From positions 1 through 46,580 of the forward strand of contig JABANP010000424.1 in NCBI GenBank assembly GCA_013115135.1: a stretch of 46,580 bases of DNA, in the 5' to 3' direction. Shown here one piece after another: positions 42,390-46,580 of the stretch; the stretch's first letter is position 1; every line of letters starts with the position of its first letter. This DNA is from Perkinsus olseni (Eukaryota; Perkinsozoa; Perkinsida; Perkinsidae). A model generated the notes under the pieces. It saw only the letters and a list, made by a program, of their open reading frames with translations. It was not told where the DNA came from and searched no databases. The translations under genes and the position numbers were made by a program.

Positions 42390-42956
42390 ATGAGTAGCTG
42401 GAGGCTCACTGGGCCTCAGAAGATCGCTGCTGGTGTTGCAATAACCGTACCAGGTCGGTGATGGTAGGACTTGTTAGATTCGCTCGGTTCATCATGGGAA
42501 TTCGTCTTCTCTCGGTCGAGGGCGCAATGGAATAGCGGACGGCCATCTGTCTTTATAGACGGTTTTCCAAGGAGCGTGTCTCGCTGGGTAGGTGGTATCG
42601 CCTTGAGTGCTCTAGGGCTAGCAGGGCACTATTTAATCAACGGCTCACAGGATCAGTCAGCTGCGCTGCAAGCGAAGTGCGACGAACTCTCTCGGGTAGG
42701 CCTGGCCGGGATGCACACGTACAATGGAGTCGTTTTTGGGATTCTCGCCAGGACAAAGAGATGTGTATTCGTTTTTAACTTTCGAGCTCGGCGATCAGCC
42801 TTCGTCTACCGTCCAAGGGAAGTACTGACTTATACTGGTTCGATCGTTCCATTAAACATAAGGCGCGCTAGAAAACCGGCCGATCCGAGAAATCCGGGTC
42901 CCATTGGTAGTGCAACAGGACAACTGGAAGGATACGTTTATGTACTTAATAGATAA
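42390..42956 (+). CDS. Hypothetical protein, two exons, 153 aa
   Basis: Exon 1 (42390-42453) codes M-S-S-W-R-L-T-G-P-Q-K-I-A-A-G-V and ends in phase 1. Exon 2 (42559-42956) follows TCTTTATAG and continues in phase with SRWVGGIALSALGLAGHYL, QAKCDELSRVGLAGMH and a basic, Pro-rich end, stopping at TAA. One moderately hydrophobic stretch (GGIALSALGLAGHYLI) could be a membrane helix. A further GTAGGTGG donor-like site inside exon 2 is not needed. Family unknown. Confidence 0.6.
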
Positions 42957-43042
42957 CACAATGGGGATATCTAGCGCAGCTTAGCCTAGCGCTTGCATTG
43001 TGTGCTACATATTGTGGTTCAGTCGTAGTTTGGTAGATACAA

Positions 43043-43306
43043 GTGGCTCGAAAGCTGCACCCGATCGTTATTACTAATAACACCGAGTCCACTTTGAAGT
43101 TTTATCTCTATCGGAGCACTGACGTTGTCTGCGTGAGACCGATTGGTGGTGTGGGTCCTGACTCGGAAGGAAAACGTGAGGTAAGAGGGTGCGTGGAAGA
43201 AGGGTGGGACACACATCCCGATATTGTGTGGGACATGTCTGAAATTCGCAACATTGCTAAGGTCGCGTCGGGACAGCGCCACGGAAAGCGTTCACGGTTA
43301 GCATGA
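43043..43306 (+). CDS. Hypothetical protein, 3' exon
   Basis: After an ACAAG acceptor the frame reads KLHPIVITNNTESTLKFYLY, GGVGPDSEGKREVRGC and WDTHPDIVWDMSEIRN to TGA. There is no in-frame ATG near the start, so the first exon is missing. Beta-rich and soluble-looking. An internal GTAAGA site could be used for alternative splicing. No domain recognised. Confidence 0.4.
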   Translation: MARKLHPIVITNNTESTLKFYLYRSTDVVCVRPIGGVGPDSEGKREVRGCVEEGWDTHPDIVWDMSEIRNIAKVASGQRHGKRSRLA

Positions 43307-43519
43307 TAGTCTCAGTGGGGTGTGGATGATATACATCTGGAATTGCCATGAGAAAACTTGATAAAACTAAGGCGTTTTCACGGTGAACTTGATCCCCAAA
43401 AACTAGAGAGTTCCTCGGGGTATTCCCAGGCATTTAACATGAATCTCTTCGAGAACTACGTGCAGAGCGACGTTCCCTTATTTCGTCGTTTGAATGGATA
43501 GGAGTGAAGATGGCTTCCT

Positions 43520-44174
43520 AGAGAACCGGCTATGATTTTCGGTTTCCAGATACCGGCTGGGCAGCAAGCACTGTTTCGACCAAGCGTCTCTGGCGATTCT
43601 TTTTGGTTGAAGGGTTACTCCCAATTCGGATGGATTGAATATCCCGAGTAGGTATCCCCCGGCACTTCCTGGTGAGCAGTGCTCACTGAGCACGCGTGTA
43701 AAGCGATCACTACTTTGGGTGTATAGCTGCATGCTCGAAATTTCCTTACCGACTGCAAAAGAACTTCCTAGGAGGAAGTCTGTCAGAAATTCCACCATCT
43801 CGTGTCAGTTTCCACGTTATTTGTAATTTCTCGCAGCATACGATTTGTTCTTTGGGCCCCTCCCAGCGTTCGCGTCTTCCGGGTTCCGACCCGAGGCCCT
43901 CGGGCCGAGGGAGGTTCCCGCAGATCCGAGTCGAGTGAGAATTCCCTGAGGGACAGTGTATCTGAGTGTGCGCGATAGTACACAATCCGAGCACTTCCCT
44001 GAAACTCCGAGCTCGGGGCCTATTGTAGGCTCTGCTACGCAGGGTATTGATTTGCTTCCTCGGGGAGAGTACCTGTACAGTAGAGGTTGTACACGTATGA
44101 GCGGTCTTCACCCGGAGGCCCGGCACTGTGCCATGTGCTCCGAAGTTGCGGAAGAACGAATTCAATTATTCTGA
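43520..44174 (+). CDS. Unresolved multi-exon gene
   Basis: Two probable exons. The first, about 43522-43640, reads MIFGFQIPAGQQALFRPS and FWLKGYSQFGWIEYPE, and ends at a GTAGGTATC donor. The second, about 43958-44174, reads TQSEHFPETPSSGPIVGS, LLPRGEYLYS and HPEARHCAMCSEVAEERI before TGA. A short ATG frame at 43439 (M-N-L-F-E-N-Y-V) may be the start. Middle exons could not be placed. No family recognised. Confidence 0.35.
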
Positions 44175-44282
44175 TGACATTCAGCAGAGAGAAACAAATC
44201 ATAGCGGCGGAGAAGCGTGCCCGGTGTCGTTGAAGAGAACTATCCACCATCTACGGCAAATTCGACGCCATCCACGCTGAGG

Positions 44283-44517
44283 ATGTCGCTGTACCACATG
44301 GAGGGTTACGGCAACGACAGTGATGGCACAGGGGTGGTATGATCTTTACTGGTGGCTTACTGTCAGCCAGAGTGATGGCAACCCATTGACCGCTCAAGTT
44401 GTCAGTCGCGACGAAGTCGTTGCACCCAAGCCTCAAGAGAATGCGGCAAACAATTATGTTAACTACAAAGATGAGGGTCCCTCATTGAGGGAGGAGGAGG
44501 AGAAGGAGAAGACCTAG
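44283..44517 (+). CDS. Small acidic protein, two exons, 65 aa
   Basis: Exon 1 (44283-44333) codes M-S-L-Y-H-M-E-G-Y-G-N-D-S-D-G. A 37-nt intron (GTGGTATG to GTCAGCCAG) leads in phase 0 to exon 2 (44371-44517), which reads LTAQVVSRDEVVAPKP and a Glu-rich end before TAG. Disordered and acidic overall; it could instead be the 5' part of the gene that follows. Confidence 0.4.
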
Positions 44518-44922
44518 TGTTTTTACTACGGGCGCAATATGTGGAGGGCTTGGAAGCGGCGAAAAAAGAAGACGTCACAGTTGCTTTTCCCCAGAGAGAG
44601 GAAGAGGAAAGTAGGAGGGTCTGTATTACCTATTATATGGTTTTGAATGAGTGTATGAATAAGTGTGAAGTTCGGGTTTGTGATGGTGTGGATGAAGTAG
44701 CCGTCTAAGAACACAACGATGAGCTGCGAGAGACTACCGGCTACCTGCTGGAACGCATCACCGGTATGAGGGAGCACGGTCCGCAATCCGATGGAGATAC
44801 TGTCATACAAGGGGACGAAGACAGCTAAGGAAGGCGATTCGTTCGTCGTCAACAAAGTCGTGTCCCATCTGCGTGACAACAAGTGGGGCGACATCAAGAG
44901 ACGACACAACACCGAGAGTTGA
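44517..44922 (+). CDS. Hypothetical protein, 3' exons
   Basis: Coding-like stretches are 44545-44690 (VEGLEAAKKEDVT, VCITYYMVLNECMNKC), about 44720-44763 (ELRETTGYLLERIT) and 44825-44922 (KEGDSFVVNKVVSHLRDN, WGDIKRRHNTES, TGA). The last join uses GTATGAG to GAAGACAG, 61 nt, phase 1. The border between the first two pieces is unresolved. The opposite strand is open for 196 codons here but is rejected as antisense. Confidence 0.4.
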
Positions 44923-45102
44923 TGCATAGCCGGTGGCTCTACATCTTTCGAGCTGAAAGACGAAGTATAGGAAGTGGGAAGGTTCAAAGAGGGGGGCCAC
45001 TGGCCACTGGACCCGGGCCAGTAACACTCGGATTCGAATGCCACGAAGGACCTGGGAATCTTGACATCTGCATCTTGATGAATATGCTGCCATAGCGCGG
45101 GA

Positions 45103-45360
45103 TTGACGACGATCAATAGGGTAATCGATACTGTCGATTCGACAGCGAGTTATCTCGTGAGAAATTTATTTATCGGTGTAGTGTTATGCGATGAGCTCTG
45201 TACTCGGGATATACTCTCCCTGATGTGTCGCGCGAAAAGTGACACTCGCATCTCTGACATTTCGGGATTCGATCTCAACCCTGGGCCGATTCTCGACATT
45301 TGTGTATTTCTCATATGCACTTTAGTCTTTCCTCTGAACACGAAATGCTGGGTTTCCTGA
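45103..45360 (+). CDS. Possible small membrane-associated protein
   Basis: The frame lacks an ATG at its start and reads RVIDTVDSTASYLVRNLFIG, CDELCTRDILSLMCRAK and GFDLNPGPILDICVFLICTL before TGA; the end is hydrophobic. An AATAAA at about 45380, 20 nt after the stop, could be its polyadenylation signal. Upstream exons not found. Confidence 0.3.
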   Translation: MTTINRVIDTVDSTASYLVRNLFIGVVLCDELCTRDILSLMCRAKSDTRISDISGFDLNPGPILDICVFLICTLVFPLNTKCWVS

Positions 45361-45440
45361 CTCGAGATACTTGAGAGATAAATAAAAGTCCCTATCATCT
45401 AAAGTTCCATGGTCATCGGTTGAAGGCGGTATTACTTCAG

Positions 45441-45491
45441 GGGTGGATGGATCATCCAGCATGAGAATTATCCTGGATGATTCGTCCACCC
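45441..45491. repeat. Imperfect hairpin, 19-bp arms
   Basis: Arms 45441-45459 and 45473-45491 pair with two mismatches across a 13-nt loop (GGGTGGATGGATCATCCAG against CTGGATGATTCGTCCACCC). It lies 80 bp after the last coding-like frame. Confidence 0.8.
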
Positions 45492-46081
45492 AACGAATCC
45501 TCCGATGATTTCAGTGCGGTGGATACACTAGTGCTTCCTTCTCAGATATAGTGGATCAGTGAACCGCGGGGATCACTTAACAGCTGCTCGGACGGGTACA
45601 GGTGAACTCAAGCTCTTTGGAGAAGGCAACGTGACGGTCGGAAACTGATGGACTCTCAGCGACCGTCATCTCCTAACAGAAATTTCCGAGAGGCTCTCGA
45701 CACACTGGCTTTGCTAGCTGCCGACTCTGCGATGCAGAGTAATTTTCCTGTGTAATCTAGATAAGTTAGAAAGTCCAAGTTCACACAATTCAGAAGTTTG
45801 AGTTCCGCATCTGTTGCGTTCGTGCCTCTCGCAGTTGGGAATGTTCACTCGATACCGCGGGAGAGAGATCGGGCTCGGTAGGTGCGACAAAAAAAGACAG
45901 AGGGATTAGGACTATTTCTGTAGTGTGGACTGTCGAGTTGAGAGTGTCCATGGTGGATAGCGGTGTCATGCCAATTCGATCAACAAGTATCTCTATCAAC
46001 TGTACTGACGGACTATATTGCAGCGATCCTGCCGCTCTCAAGTCCGACCCGAGACCGGTTTAGAGATACTTCCACCGTTGA

Positions 46082-46104
46082 CGAACCAAAATCATTTTGG
46101 TTCG
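46082..46104. repeat. Perfect palindrome, 11-bp arms
   Basis: CGAACCAAAAT - C - ATTTTGGTTCG, no mismatch, one-base centre. Confidence 0.9.
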
Positions 46105-46250
46105 CGTACATACGGAGTAGCCGCACATGGATCTAACTCGATACTTGCACCAAGTAAGTGACACTGATCATGAATCAGGGACTGATGTAGATTTCGCACT
46201 CACGTACTTAATATTATTGAGTCAATAGGCAAGGTTAGTCTACAGATGTC

Positions 46251-46301
46251 GCAATTACATAGAGTTCTCACTATCGGTTAGTGAGAACTCTATGTAATTG
46301 C
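46251..46301. repeat. Perfect hairpin, 23-bp arms, 5-nt loop
   Basis: Arms 46251-46273 and 46279-46301 are exact reverse complements (start GCAATTACATAGAG, loop TCGGT). It is the longest perfect stem in the window. Confidence 0.92.
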
Positions 46302-46555
46302 TCAGATAGTGGCTATCCGACACAGTCGAGCACATCGAACATGAAAAGACCTAGATCTATTGTTGCTATTGCTATGACCAGTGGCTCATCCGGTCAACAT
46401 TGACGATTTAGCAGAGTAGGGCGATTGCACGCTCTTTGAGTTGCCCGAGAACTTGTCGAACCTGGCACATAGCTTCGTCATCAACGTGTTACACAAATCA
46501 CGAGGTTCGTCAGTTGTAGCACCCTCAGCAATTTGGCAGTCACTGCCGAAGGTGA

Positions 46556-46580
46556 GGCGTTGAACACTGTGTTCAACGCC
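46556..46580. repeat. Perfect palindrome at the window end, 12-bp arms
   Basis: GGCGTTGAACAC - T - GTGTTCAACGCC. Its last base is the last base of the window, so a longer arm cannot be judged. Confidence 0.9.

Larger units (their letters stand above)
45361..46580. other. Palindrome-rich intergenic end of the window
   Basis: No splice-supported gene. A - strand frame at 46041-45790 (MDTLNSTVHTTEIVLI) is the only coding-like stretch and is weak. The DNA is dominated by inverted repeats listed separately. Confidence 0.45.

Noticed and set aside
44526..45116. 196-codon - strand frame
   Set aside because: Leu/Ser/Pro-rich antisense of + strand exons that join in phase; no domain.

Overview
The window reads as nuclear DNA of a gene-dense protist. 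Genes lie on both strands. Almost every one I could follow is cut into small exons by short GT-AG introns, mostly about 35-150 nt, and intergenic gaps are often under 300 nt. UBA/zinc-finger metacaspases, a subtilase, a sphingosine-kinase-type lipid kinase and many lineage-specific small proteins fit an alveolate, and Perkinsus-like (Perkinsozoa) is my best guess. That assignment is inference, not a database match. Long uninterrupted reading frames are unreliable here: most are shadows of spliced genes. I rebuilt genes by joining exons with matching splice phases and recognisable protein.

Left part (1-4.5 kb): a T-depleted low-complexity block, a small spliced + strand gene, and two spliced - strand genes (2955-3618, 4153-4494).

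Metacaspase array (4.7-20 kb, - strand): three tandem paralogues, MCA1 (8716-4733), MCA2 (14335-9600) and MCA3 (20007-14950). All encode an N-terminal UBA-like domain, a zinc ribbon with two CxxC knuckles (LSD1-like), a Pro/Gln linker, a caspase-like p20/p10 domain with the His/Cys dyad, and a basic glycine-zipper tail. MCA3 joins cleanly over 15 exons to 557 residues. MCA1 and MCA2 each carry a 1-nt frameshift relative to MCA3. MCA3 intron 5 holds two identical 164-bp repeats flanking a 662-bp coding-like insert.

Middle (20-31 kb): a subtilase (- strand), then a tightly packed same-strand trio: a 131-aa unknown protein, a 169-aa membrane protein and a 12-exon sphingosine/diacylglycerol-kinase-type lipid kinase whose glycine-rich motif reads GGDC. 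A roughly 340-bp inverted duplication (about 23.04-23.38 and 28.59-28.94 kb) flanks this block. A 5'-truncated, frameshifted LINE with RNase H follows.

Right part (31-46.6 kb, mostly + strand): a MGCC-start small protein gene whose intron has been expanded into 39-nt in-phase cassette exons by an 85-87-bp tandem repeat; a gene coding Arg-Ser/Gly-Asp repeats; a 12-exon Kelch/Asp-box beta-propeller gene; and a series of small spliced genes of unknown function. Several introns carry about 85-110-bp tandem duplications. Perfect or near-perfect palindromes with arms up to 23 bp recur in introns and intergenic DNA, with the densest cluster at 42-46.6 kb. The window itself ends on one.
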